Positions 19,123-26,664 of a stretch of DNA of 64,000 nucleotides are shown in pieces. Made by a program: the position numbers and the translations under genes. The stretch's first letter is position 1. Each line of letters starts with the position of its first letter. Source of the DNA: Bradyrhizobium iriomotense (GTDB lineage: Bacteria > Pseudomonadota > Alphaproteobacteria > Rhizobiales > Xanthobacteraceae); contig NZ_JAFCJZ010000001.1 of NCBI RefSeq assembly GCF_018130765.1, positions 186,001 to 250,000 of the forward strand, written 5' to 3'. The notes under the pieces are model-generated. The model was not told where the DNA came from. It made no database searches and worked only from the letters and a program-made list of their open reading frames with translations.

Positions 19123-20817
19123 TCATAGATCGGCGCTGTTTGTCTTCTCCGGCGCGGGCACCGGCACTGCGGCGCCGTTGCTCTTGCCGGTCACGGCGCC
19201 GACCAGCGCCTTCACGGGATCATCGCCCGGCGCAAAGCCGCTCTGGCGCAGGATCTCGTCGATCATCGGACGCAGCGCGTGCACCTTGAGCAGCTCGCCG
19301 GCAAGGCCTTCGCCGAAGCCGACATTGCCGCTACCTGCGCCATTGCCGCCGAACGCACCGCCGGTGTGCAGGATGCGGACGTCCTTGAGGTTGGCGATCG
19401 GCTTCACCATCTCGGCGAGTGCCGAGGGCATGGTCTCGATCCGCTTCTTGGCGATCTCGAAATCGATGACGTTGCTGCCGAGCTTGTTCTGCGCCTCGTT
19501 CTTCATGGTGATGACGGCAGCTTCCGCCTCGCCGATGTTGCGGACACCGACCGCCTTGATCTTGTTGGACTCGGCTTCCGCTGTGGCCAGCGTCTTGACG
19601 GCCTCGGCGCGATCGAGCGAGGCCTTCTTCTCGGCTTCGGCCGCGACGATCAGCTCGGTCGATTTGCGCTCGGCCTCGGTGCGCGCAGCGAGCACCTGGG
19701 TGAGACGGGCGCGATCGGCGACCTCGACGGCGCGCGCGGTGACGACCTTTTCCTCCGCAGAGACGGCAATTGCTTCGGCGGTCTTGGCCTCGGCCACGGC
19801 TTCCGAGGTCTGTTTGCTCTTGGCGGCAATCTGGATTTCGTTCTCCTGCGTCGCGATCTGGATTTCGCGTTGTGCGTCGGTCTTGCGCTTGTTGATCGCC
19901 AGATCCGACTCGATCACAGCGGTTTCCTTGACCTGCTTGGCACCAGCTTCCTTCTCGGCGACCGCGCGGTCGGTATCGATACGGGCGTTCTCCTCGGTCA
20001 GGCGTGCCGTCTGCGTGGCGGTTGCGACCTCGGCGCGAGTGCTCGCGGTCTTGTTGGCGATGTCGCGTTCCTGCGACAGCTCGGCCTCCTTCTTGGTCCG
20101 CTCGATCCCGAGCGTCTGCTGCCGCGCCTCGAGGTCCTTTTGCGCAATCGCCACCTCGTTGTCGCGCACGATGGCGTTGCGGTCGCGCCGGCGGGTCTCG
20201 GTGACGGTCTTGAGCTGGGTCAGACCTTCGGCGTCGAAGAAATTCTCCGGGTTGAAGAATTTGACGTCGGTCTGGTCGAGTTTCGTCAGCGACACCGATT
20301 CAAGTTCGAGCCCGTTCGATTTCACGTCGGACTCAACTGTTGACTGCACGTGCTTGACGAAGTCCGAGCGCTTCTCCTGAAGCTCGAGAATGCTCATGGT
20401 CGCGGCCACAGAGCGCAGGCCGTCGACGAATTTCGCCTCGACCTGGTTGCGCAGGGCTTCCGCATCATTGGTCAGCGCGCCCAGGGTCTGGCTCGCGAGC
20501 GCAATGCTCTCTTCATCGGGGCGGACGCGGACGTAGAATTCGGCGACGATGTCGACGCGGAGGCGGTCCTTGGTGATCAGGGATTCCCGCTCCTTGCGCT
20601 CGACGGTGAGCCGCAGCGTCTTCAGGTTGACGCTGGCATAGGAGTGGAAGATCGGCAGGATCATGGCGCCGCCGTCGAGCACGACCTTCTTGCCGCCGAG
20701 GCCAGTACGCACAAAGGCCTCGTCACGCGTGGCGCGTTTGTAGAGAATGGTGAAGACGATCCCGAGGACGACGATCAGCGCGACGCCGATCATGGCCGGG
20801 ACTGCGATGTCGAACAT
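19123..20817 (-). CDS. Flotillin-family membrane scaffold protein (YqiK-like)
   Basis: A 564-residue flotillin. It has an N-terminal membrane helix (AVPAMIGVALIVVLGIVFTILY), an SPFH/Band-7 domain (about residues 35-220, with TVTETRRRDRNAIVRDNEVAIAQ closing it), and a long Ala/Glu/Lys-rich coiled coil (about 220-430), ending in a glycine-rich flotillin tail. Flotillins organise membrane microdomains. The ATG at 20817 is chosen over a TTG at 20829 because GGAG sits 6 bases before it. It is the third gene of the operon with the YqiJ-like and PspA-like genes. Confidence 0.9.
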   Translation of the reverse strand: MFDIAVPAMIGVALIVVLGIVFTILYKRATRDEAFVRTGLGGKKVVLDGGAMILPIFHSYASVNLKTLRLTVERKERESLITKDRLRVDIVAEFYVRVRPDEESIALASQTLGALTNDAEALRNQVEAKFVDGLRSVAATMSILELQEKRSDFVKHVQSTVESDVKSNGLELESVSLTKLDQTDVKFFNPENFFDAEGLTQLKTVTETRRRDRNAIVRDNEVAIAQKDLEARQQTLGIERTKKEAELSQERDIANKTASTRAEVATATQTARLTEENARIDTDRAVAEKEAGAKQVKETAVIESDLAINKRKTDAQREIQIATQENEIQIAAKSKQTSEAVAEAKTAEAIAVSAEEKVVTARAVEVADRARLTQVLAARTEAERKSTELIVAAEAEKKASLDRAEAVKTLATAEAESNKIKAVGVRNIGEAEAAVITMKNEAQNKLGSNVIDFEIAKKRIETMPSALAEMVKPIANLKDVRILHTGGAFGGNGAGSGNVGFGEGLAGELLKVHALRPMIDEILRQSGFAPGDDPVKALVGAVTGKSNGAAVPVPAPEKTNSADL

Positions 20818-20837
20818 GACTTTCTCCAATGAATGAC

Positions 20838-21500
20838 TTAGCTGCTGCTTAGAGACGGCTTGGACGGTTTGAGTTCATCCTCGGCCCTGACCGCCACGAA
20901 GCGCGTGTCGACGCGATCGACCAGCAGGACCATAGTTCCCTGCGGCAGGGGCGATGATGACGGTGCGGCGACCGCCCAGACGAAATGGCGGTTGCCATGG
21001 ATGTCGGCGACGCTGACGCGGCCGGGCGGCCCCTGGTCGAGCGGACCGATGACGACCTCGCCGACGCGGCCGACGAGATCGCCGAGGCCAACGGCGTAGC
21101 TCTCATCCTTGGGAATGACCCGCGCGATCGCGCCGCTGGCGGCGCGGACCAGCGGAACCGAGACGACAACCGCCCCGACCGAGGCGACCGTTGCCGGCAA
21201 GGGGCCGGCCACCATTCGCGCGATGTCCTGGATCAGGAAGCCGGTGATGGAGAAGGCGCCAAGCACCAGCAGCAGGAAGATCAGCAGCGGCACGCCGCCG
21301 ACATTGATCCAGGAGATGGCGTTGAGCACGCCGTTGTCGCTGGGATGGCTGAAATCGAAGCTGGTGCCAAGCATCTCGCTCAGGGAAGCCCCGATCAGCA
21401 TCGTGACCACCTCAAGCGAGCCGACGATGACGATCATGGCCGCCGCGATCGCGAACGGCCTGACCTCGGGCGACATGACGTGTTCGAGCAATGCGCTCAT
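20838..21500 (-). CDS. YqiJ/NfeD-type membrane protein with OB-fold
   Basis: A 220-residue protein with three membrane segments (about residues 15-40, 65-95, 100-120) and a C-terminal soluble beta-rich part (GLGDLVGRVGEVVIGPLDQGPPGRVSV...) that looks like the OB-fold of NfeD/YqiJ proteins. YqiJ-type proteins pair with flotillins and are thought to anchor or process them. It sits 20 bases upstream of the flotillin start and 10 bases after the PspA-like gene, so the three form one operon. Confidence 0.85.
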   Translation of the reverse strand: MSALLEHVMSPEVRPFAIAAAMIVIVGSLEVVTMLIGASLSEMLGTSFDFSHPSDNGVLNAISWINVGGVPLLIFLLLVLGAFSITGFLIQDIARMVAGPLPATVASVGAVVVSVPLVRAASGAIARVIPKDESYAVGLGDLVGRVGEVVIGPLDQGPPGRVSVADIHGNRHFVWAVAAPSSSPLPQGTMVLLVDRVDTRFVAVRAEDELKPSKPSLSSS

Positions 21501-21510
21501 GACACGGCAC

Positions 21511-22665
21511 TCAGGAGCGCGACTTCAGCCGCGCCAGCCTCGCTGCAATCTCCTTGTCGCGATGCAACGTGCTGAGCTCGTCGATGTCGCTTGAGTACGG
21601 GATGGAGGCCGGCACGCCGGTCGCCCGTGCCACCGCCCTGCCCGCCCGCAAGGCCTTGGCTGCTGCGGAAGCCCCGCCCGACTTCCGGGGCGACGTCGAG
21701 GCCTGATGGCTCGCATGCGCCTCGCTCTTTTCGAGATCGGCGCGGCGCTGCTCGGCATCCTGGAGCGCCGACAGCACCGCGCGCAGCGAGGTCACGCATT
21801 GCTCGATCTTCTCGTTGTTCTCGTCGACGGCACGGGAGAGCACCTCGAACTGCGCCTCCAGGTCCATCTGCCGCGCGATGCCGGCACGAGCGAGATCGTC
21901 GCGGCCATCGGCGACTGCGCCCTCGATCTTGGCGGCGAGATCGGTCATCTCGCGCTCGATCTCGGTGCGGCGCGCGTTGAGGCGGTACTCCTCGGCGCGC
22001 GCGGCCGCGAGCGCGTCGCGCGCCTCGCTTTCCGCCCGCTCGATCTCGCGGATGGCCTGTCCGACCACCTTGAGCTTGTTCTTGCCTTCCGCCTGCTCGA
22101 TCGCGTCATAGGCGATCCCGGCGATCAGGCGCCCGACCCGGGACAGGAAGTTGTCGGGGGCGGCAGCGATGGTATCCATGGCGTTCTCCTCCTCTGGCAG
22201 GCTGTTCGGCGTGACGCCGTAGTGAACTTCGAAACCGTCGTCGGTGCGGATGAGGTGCGCGGGCACGCTTTGCCCCCAGCCCTCGGCATAGCCGGCGTAG
22301 TCGAAGGGCACGCTGAAGCGCCCTTGCACGGTCGCAATCGAAATGGTGGCGGGCCCCTTGATCTTGGCGAGCTTGTCGTCGAGCGGCAGGCGGCGCCCTT
22401 GCGCTACGCGATATTCCGCGCGGTCGCGCAGGCCCAGCGTCACCAACCGCGACGGCAGTGCAGTTTCCTTGCGGATCGGCTCATAGGCATGGGCATGGAG
22501 CAGGACGACGTTGGACCCCACGTTATGGGTCCGCGCCACCTCGTCGAGAATCTCCATCATGCGGTCATAAGCCCTAAACGTCGCCTCGATGGCGGCCTTG
22601 GCGGCCGGGTCAGGGGCAAGCCTGTAACGCAGCGCGGATGGCGCGTTTCGGGGCGACTGGCTCAT
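21511..22665 (-). CDS. PspA-like coiled-coil protein with TnpB-like N-terminal half
   Basis: A 384-residue protein in two parts. From about residue 170 (DNFLSRVGRLIAGIAYDAIE, then KVVGQAIREIERAESEARDA) to about 330 it is a long coiled coil with the PspA/IM30 pattern of membrane-stress proteins. The first 165 residues are not PspA: they read RYRLAPDPAAKAAIEATFRAYDR, later LPSRLVTLGLRDRAEY, then a beta-rich GRFSVPFDYAGYAEGW ... PAHLIRTDDGFEVHYGVT. To my eye this follows the N-terminal and wedge-domain pattern of IS605 OrfB/TnpB proteins, without any RuvC nuclease part. No frameshift is seen, so it is one polypeptide. ATG 22665 is preferred to GTG 22674. The TnpB likeness is inference. Confidence 0.75.
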   Translation of the reverse strand: MSQSPRNAPSALRYRLAPDPAAKAAIEATFRAYDRMMEILDEVARTHNVGSNVVLLHAHAYEPIRKETALPSRLVTLGLRDRAEYRVAQGRRLPLDDKLAKIKGPATISIATVQGRFSVPFDYAGYAEGWGQSVPAHLIRTDDGFEVHYGVTPNSLPEEENAMDTIAAAPDNFLSRVGRLIAGIAYDAIEQAEGKNKLKVVGQAIREIERAESEARDALAAARAEEYRLNARRTEIEREMTDLAAKIEGAVADGRDDLARAGIARQMDLEAQFEVLSRAVDENNEKIEQCVTSLRAVLSALQDAEQRRADLEKSEAHASHQASTSPRKSGGASAAAKALRAGRAVARATGVPASIPYSSDIDELSTLHRDKEIAARLARLKSRS

Positions 22666-22673
22666 GGAAAGCA

Positions 22674-22722
22674 CTAAAGCACCATTTTGGTACTTTAGGA
22701 AGAGGAGGCTCGATCACGTTCC
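22674..22722 (-). promoter_or_regulatory. Inverted repeat and ECF-like promoter before the PspA-like operon
   Basis: Just upstream of the first gene is a 10-bp inverted repeat with one mismatch (22674-22683 with 22689-22698, ctaaagcacc/ggtactttag). On the minus strand a GGAAC at 22722-22718 is followed after 17 bases by TCCTAAA (22700-22694), resembling an ECF sigma promoter (GGAAC at -35). The -10 half does not match the EcfG consensus cGTT. Stress control would fit the operon's content, but this is weak evidence. Confidence 0.28.
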
Positions 22723-23008
22723 ACTGATCCCTATGCACTCTGTAGGTTAGTCGCTGCCGGCAGGGCCCGCGTTCAAGGACGGCAATCACCCCTAGCTCAC
22801 GGCCAATCAAGACTTCTTGCACGCGCGGGTTGCAATTTGAGATGAAAATGGCGGGAGTGTTTGGCCACGCCGTTTGCTGCGCGCTGTCCCGGACGTGCTG
22901 CAGCGTGAAGCGCTGCGCTCGCAATGACGGAGCAAGGGGAAATACTGTGCCATACCTATTAGGTCCCAACTCGCAGACACGACTTCGCATCCTCGCGGCT
23001 CACTCTGC

Positions 23009-23577
23009 CCGAGCTTTGCTACGACACCCTCCTCTGTCAGAAGGCGCAGGGAAGACCGGGTGCCGGCCGGGCACCCACGGTCCACTGTGCGAAGATTGCG
23101 CTACAAGAGGCTGCACAGCGGCATACAGGTGAAGCCTGAACAACCGGCCTTCCCTGCGCAGTGGTTTGACGGCTTATGCCGTGCTCTCCCCGGGGAGCGA
23201 TGCACTATTGCCCCCGTCGCCTTGCAGATCGCTGATGCACGTGCCCGGTCGGGCCGACGCATCACCGCAAGACTTGGCGCACAGACCCCGGGCGCCAGGA
23301 CGACACGGTTTTGCCGTACGCTAGATTACACCGGTCGTGTGCGCGATGGCCTTCGCTCACGGTTGCCCGCCCTGCGATGCCTGTCGCGCCGATGTGACTA
23401 GCGTCCACCGCCGCTCGCCCCACGTTTCGTGACGATCGCGATACGCCCCTCTGACCGGGATGAGGTGGCGCAGGAATACGCCAAAGCCGAATTTCGGTAA
23501 AGTGGAATATTTTTGAGGTTGCGGATGGACCTGCAGGTTGTGTGTTTTGGCCGGCGGGCAACGCAAGGGCTTGTAGC
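23009..23577. repeat. 570-bp structured dispersed repeat, copy B (inverted relative to copy A)
   Basis: This is the reverse-orientation partner of 3323-3896. The internal gggtgcc...ggcaccc hairpin is kept while its loop differs (agcc in copy A, ggccg here), and the gcagggaag/cttccctgc long-range pairing is partly kept. Its right end runs directly into the hairpin at 23573-23650. The flank 22723-23008 holds only a degenerate motif (gcgctgcgctcgcaatgacg, 22911-22937 region) like other alphaproteobacterial extragenic repeats, and no gene. Confidence 0.8.
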
Positions 23578-23650
23578 CCGGATGAGCGAAGCGACATCCG
23601 GGATTCGTGCGAGCGGCGGCCCCGGATATCGCTTCGCTCATCCGGGCTAC
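23573..23650. repeat. REP-like 78-bp hairpin
   Basis: A 30-bp arm (23573-23602, beginning gtagcccggatgagcgaagc) is repeated in reverse complement at 23621-23650 with a single mismatch and an 18-base loop. It lies 12 bases after the RidA stop, so it may also end that transcript. Elements with this sequence are dispersed in Bradyrhizobium-type genomes as I recall them. Confidence 0.8.
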
Positions 23651-23662
23651 GAAAGGCTCGCC

Positions 23663-24046
23663 TCACGGCCGCCGGCACACCAGGTCGATCTCGATCAGCG
23701 CGTCATAGGCAAGGCCGGTGACGCCGACACAGGTGCGGGCTGGCAGGCAGCCGGGCGCGAAATACGTGCGATAAGTCTCGTTCATCGCTGCGTAATCCTC
23801 CTTGAAACGCGTCAGATAGATGCGCGCCATCACGACGTGCTCGAGGCCGAGATCGAGGCCCGCCAGAACGACCTTCAGGTTCTCCATCACCGCGCGGGTC
23901 TGCGCGACGATGCCGTCGGGCAGCACGCCCGGCATCTCGGGCGTATCCGGCATCTGGCCGGTGACGAAAACAAAGCCGTCGGTCTCCACCGCGTGGCTAA
24001 AGGGCGCGACCGGCTTCGGGCCGCCGCTGATCATGTGGAATTTCAC
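23663..24046 (-). CDS. RidA-family protein (Rid/YjgF)
   Basis: A 127-residue member of the RidA family, small trimeric enzymes that hydrolyse reactive enamines and imines. The layout PFSHAVETDGFVFVTGQMP, TRAVMENLKVVLA and PARTCVGVTGLAYDALIEIDLVC is typical; the arginine of PARTCV is the position of the carboxylate-binding arginine. The GTG at 24046 (reads MKFHMISGGPKPV) has AAGGA about 8 bases upstream and is chosen over a longer frame. It is the last gene of the amide cluster and lies 14 bases after the AraC-formamidase gene. Confidence 0.85.
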   Translation of the reverse strand: MKFHMISGGPKPVAPFSHAVETDGFVFVTGQMPDTPEMPGVLPDGIVAQTRAVMENLKVVLAGLDLGLEHVVMARIYLTRFKEDYAAMNETYRTYFAPGCLPARTCVGVTGLAYDALIEIDLVCRRP

Positions 24047-24060
24047 TTGAGTTGTCCTTG

Positions 24061-26490
24061 TTACGATGCGTCCTGGAACAGGCGCTTGCTGAGAATGGCG
24101 TGCACGCCCCAATTGCCGTCGACGACTTGCGTCACGCCGAAATCGACGGCGGCCGACATCAAGGCGATCGCCTCGTCCTCACTGAGCCCTTTGGTGTTCA
24201 TCAGGAAGCGCCGCATCTTGCGGAACGCATCCTTCATGGCGAGGTCGAGCGAGGACTTTGCATAGACCTCGCTCTGCCCCTGCGCGCCGAACTCGGCGAG
24301 GTAATTTGGGTGGCTGAAGCCGGTCAGCACCCAGTCGGTCTCGGTCTCGATCAGAGGGTAAGAGAGATCGGCGAAGGGACGCCCGGCGAGATCGGCCTTC
24401 TTGTGCAGGATCACCTCGAAGGTGCCGGTCATTGAGCATTCGATCGCGGTGCCGCTGAGCTCGCCGTCGCCCTGCGCGGCGTGGGGATCGCCGACCGACA
24501 GCAGCGCGCCGGGCACGGAGACCGGAAGATAGACGGTCGCTCCCTTCCCCAGCCGCCAATTGTCGAGATTGCCGCCGAAATAGGACGGCGGCACGGAATC
24601 GACAAAATCGACTTCGCGCGGCGCCACCGCGATCACGCCGAAATGCGGCCGCAAGGGAATGCGGATGCCGTCGAGCACGGCGTGCCGGCGCTTGACCGTA
24701 CCGGGTGCGACGGGAACGCCGGGATAGTCGTAGGTGGCATGCACCACGCCGAAGGGATCGGTCTGCGGCTCCCAGCGATAGGAATAGAGCGCGCGGGCGT
24801 GCGGCGCGTCCACATCGTCGAAGATCTCGTAAATGGTCACGGCCTCGCGCGGCTTGGGACCGCTGAGAAACTCGTTGTAGTGATAGCCCCACCAGGCCGC
24901 CACCGAGGAGCCGAACACGCGCCCGGCATGGTTCGGGCTTCGGCTCGCCCGCGGCACGATATCGAGGATGCGCACCTCAAGCACGTCGCCGGGCTGGGCG
25001 TCCTTCACCGCGACAGGCCCCGTGCAAATGTGCACGCCGAACCCCTCGCCGGCACCCCGGCCGAACACGCTGGCGTCCATGGGGCCTGCGCCGCGGCGAT
25101 CGACGTTCTTCTTGTCCCGCGTCCAGCCGAACACGCTTTCGGCGGCGGCATCGCCGGCGATCATCATGTCAGGGGCGTCAGAGGCGTGCTGCGTCAAGGT
25201 CTCGATGGTGATGGTATCGCCCGATGCGATCTCGATCTGCGGCGGCAGCGAGCGGCTGAAATAGCCCCAATGAACGCGGCTGGCCTCGACCGGGAGATTA
25301 TGATGCCTGCGCTCCGTGCTCGTGCGCTCCCCGGCGCCGGCACAGGCGACGTTGCTGCGTGCCTCGACGCTCTGATGTGCGCGGAGTTGTGCCAGCGCCT
25401 CCTGTGGCCAGCCGCGCTGACCGGCGACGCCATGCTGCGAGGTGGCCCGCTCCGCCTCCTGCTGTCGAAACTCGCGCGGCGGCAGGCCGAAGCGATGACG
25501 GAAGGCGCGGCTGAAATGCGCGGAGTCGCCGAAGCCATAGGCGTAGGCGATCTCCGAGATCGAGCGATGCGCCTCGGTCGGGTTGGAGAGATCCGCCCAG
25601 GCGCGCTGGAGACGACGCTCGCGAACGTAGTGGGTAAAATTGTCGCCGACCGTTTCGAACAGCTTTTGCAGATAACGCTCGGAAATGCCCTCGGCCTGGG
25701 CGACGCGCGCCGGCACAAGGTCGGGATCGTCGAGCCGGCGTTCGATGGTCTGGCAGATCCGATGCAGCAGCGCGGCCTGCGTCGCGCTCGATCCGGCATC
25801 GGATGCCGAGGCCGCCAGTTGATGCGCGAGCGTCAACAGCAGATCGACCAGCGACTGCGCGAGCGAATTCCATTCGGCATCGCTCAACGTGTCGAGCGTA
25901 CGCGCAGTCGCATCCAGCATGCGCGCGAACACATCGGCAAAGCCCCCCGGTGGAACCACGCGGGGCTCGCCAAGCCGCGGCTTGCCCGACAGGCGTCCGT
26001 GCAGCGCCTCCGAGGTCACCGACAGCACGATGGCGCGCATGTCGCGCTGGAACACGATGCTCCAGTCGCCGCTGCGCGGCAGCAGCACGAGATGGCCGAC
26101 GGGAACGATGCGGTGACCGCCGGCGCTTCTGAGCACCATGCCGTCCTCGACCGGCATCAGCGCGATCGGGACGTCTTCATTGGCTTGCGAGAGCGGCGCG
26201 ACGCTCTGCGCGCCCGCGGCCATGCGCGTCAGCGCAACACCTGCGGCCTGGCGATGCGAGGCGGTTGCGTGCCCGTCAAAGAAGGAATGACCGCCTGCCG
26301 GCTGCAGGCCGACCGCCGCCAGCACGTCCCGCCACGCTTCGGGGCGGTCGTCTTGCGCGTAGGATTCGCTCGTGAACGGCCGGAAGCTCATCGGATCGAC
26401 CCAGATTGCAGTCGATCGAAGCAACCTCTGTGCCAGACGAACGCGGTCGTCCGTCGCAGCGACGGGCCGCAAATGGGGTTCGTTGGTCAA
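24061..26490 (-). CDS. AraC-family regulator fused to acetamidase/formamidase
   Basis: An 809-residue fusion. Residues 1-200 are a cupin-like sensor of the AraC_binding_2 type, and about 245-345 are two AraC HTH motifs (VPARVAQAEGISERYLQKLF and ISEIAYAYGFGDSAHFSRAFRHRFG). After a low-complexity linker (about 346-400) comes a complete acetamidase/formamidase domain (about 400-809) similar along its whole length to the next gene's product. The fusion point aligns with the paralogue's start: MKHVTLPVSPKTVHWGYF there, RRHHNLPVEASRVHWGYF here, with a CGC codon where the ATG was. The enzyme part should release ammonia from a short amide; whether the DNA-binding part still works is unknown. Confidence 0.88.
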   Translation of the reverse strand: MTNEPHLRPVAATDDRVRLAQRLLRSTAIWVDPMSFRPFTSESYAQDDRPEAWRDVLAAVGLQPAGGHSFFDGHATASHRQAAGVALTRMAAGAQSVAPLSQANEDVPIALMPVEDGMVLRSAGGHRIVPVGHLVLLPRSGDWSIVFQRDMRAIVLSVTSEALHGRLSGKPRLGEPRVVPPGGFADVFARMLDATARTLDTLSDAEWNSLAQSLVDLLLTLAHQLAASASDAGSSATQAALLHRICQTIERRLDDPDLVPARVAQAEGISERYLQKLFETVGDNFTHYVRERRLQRAWADLSNPTEAHRSISEIAYAYGFGDSAHFSRAFRHRFGLPPREFRQQEAERATSQHGVAGQRGWPQEALAQLRAHQSVEARSNVACAGAGERTSTERRHHNLPVEASRVHWGYFSRSLPPQIEIASGDTITIETLTQHASDAPDMMIAGDAAAESVFGWTRDKKNVDRRGAGPMDASVFGRGAGEGFGVHICTGPVAVKDAQPGDVLEVRILDIVPRASRSPNHAGRVFGSSVAAWWGYHYNEFLSGPKPREAVTIYEIFDDVDAPHARALYSYRWEPQTDPFGVVHATYDYPGVPVAPGTVKRRHAVLDGIRIPLRPHFGVIAVAPREVDFVDSVPPSYFGGNLDNWRLGKGATVYLPVSVPGALLSVGDPHAAQGDGELSGTAIECSMTGTFEVILHKKADLAGRPFADLSYPLIETETDWVLTGFSHPNYLAEFGAQGQSEVYAKSSLDLAMKDAFRKMRRFLMNTKGLSEDEAIALMSAAVDFGVTQVVDGNWGVHAILSKRLFQDAS

Positions 26491-26547
26491 GTGTTCATCC
26501 GGGAATTGGACTGTTCTTCAAAGTGTTAGAGTTTGGCGATCCCCCTT

Positions 26548-26653
26548 CGTCATTCCGGGGCGCGCGCAAGCGCGAACCCGGAATCCATTGCGCACAGGAG
26601 ACGGTGGTGAAATGGATTCCGGGTTCGACGCGTTGCGTCGCCCCGGAATGACG
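26548..26653. repeat. REP-like 106-bp inverted repeat
   Basis: The ends cgtcattccggggcg and cgccccggaatgacg are perfect inverted repeats, and inside them aacccggaatccat pairs with atggattccgggtt. The tips differ. It lies between the start of the AraC-formamidase gene and the stop of the upstream formamidase gene, so it could terminate the upstream transcript or stabilise its 3' end. It belongs to a common alphaproteobacterial extragenic palindrome type. Confidence 0.8.
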
Positions 26654-26664
26654 AGTGGAGAGAT

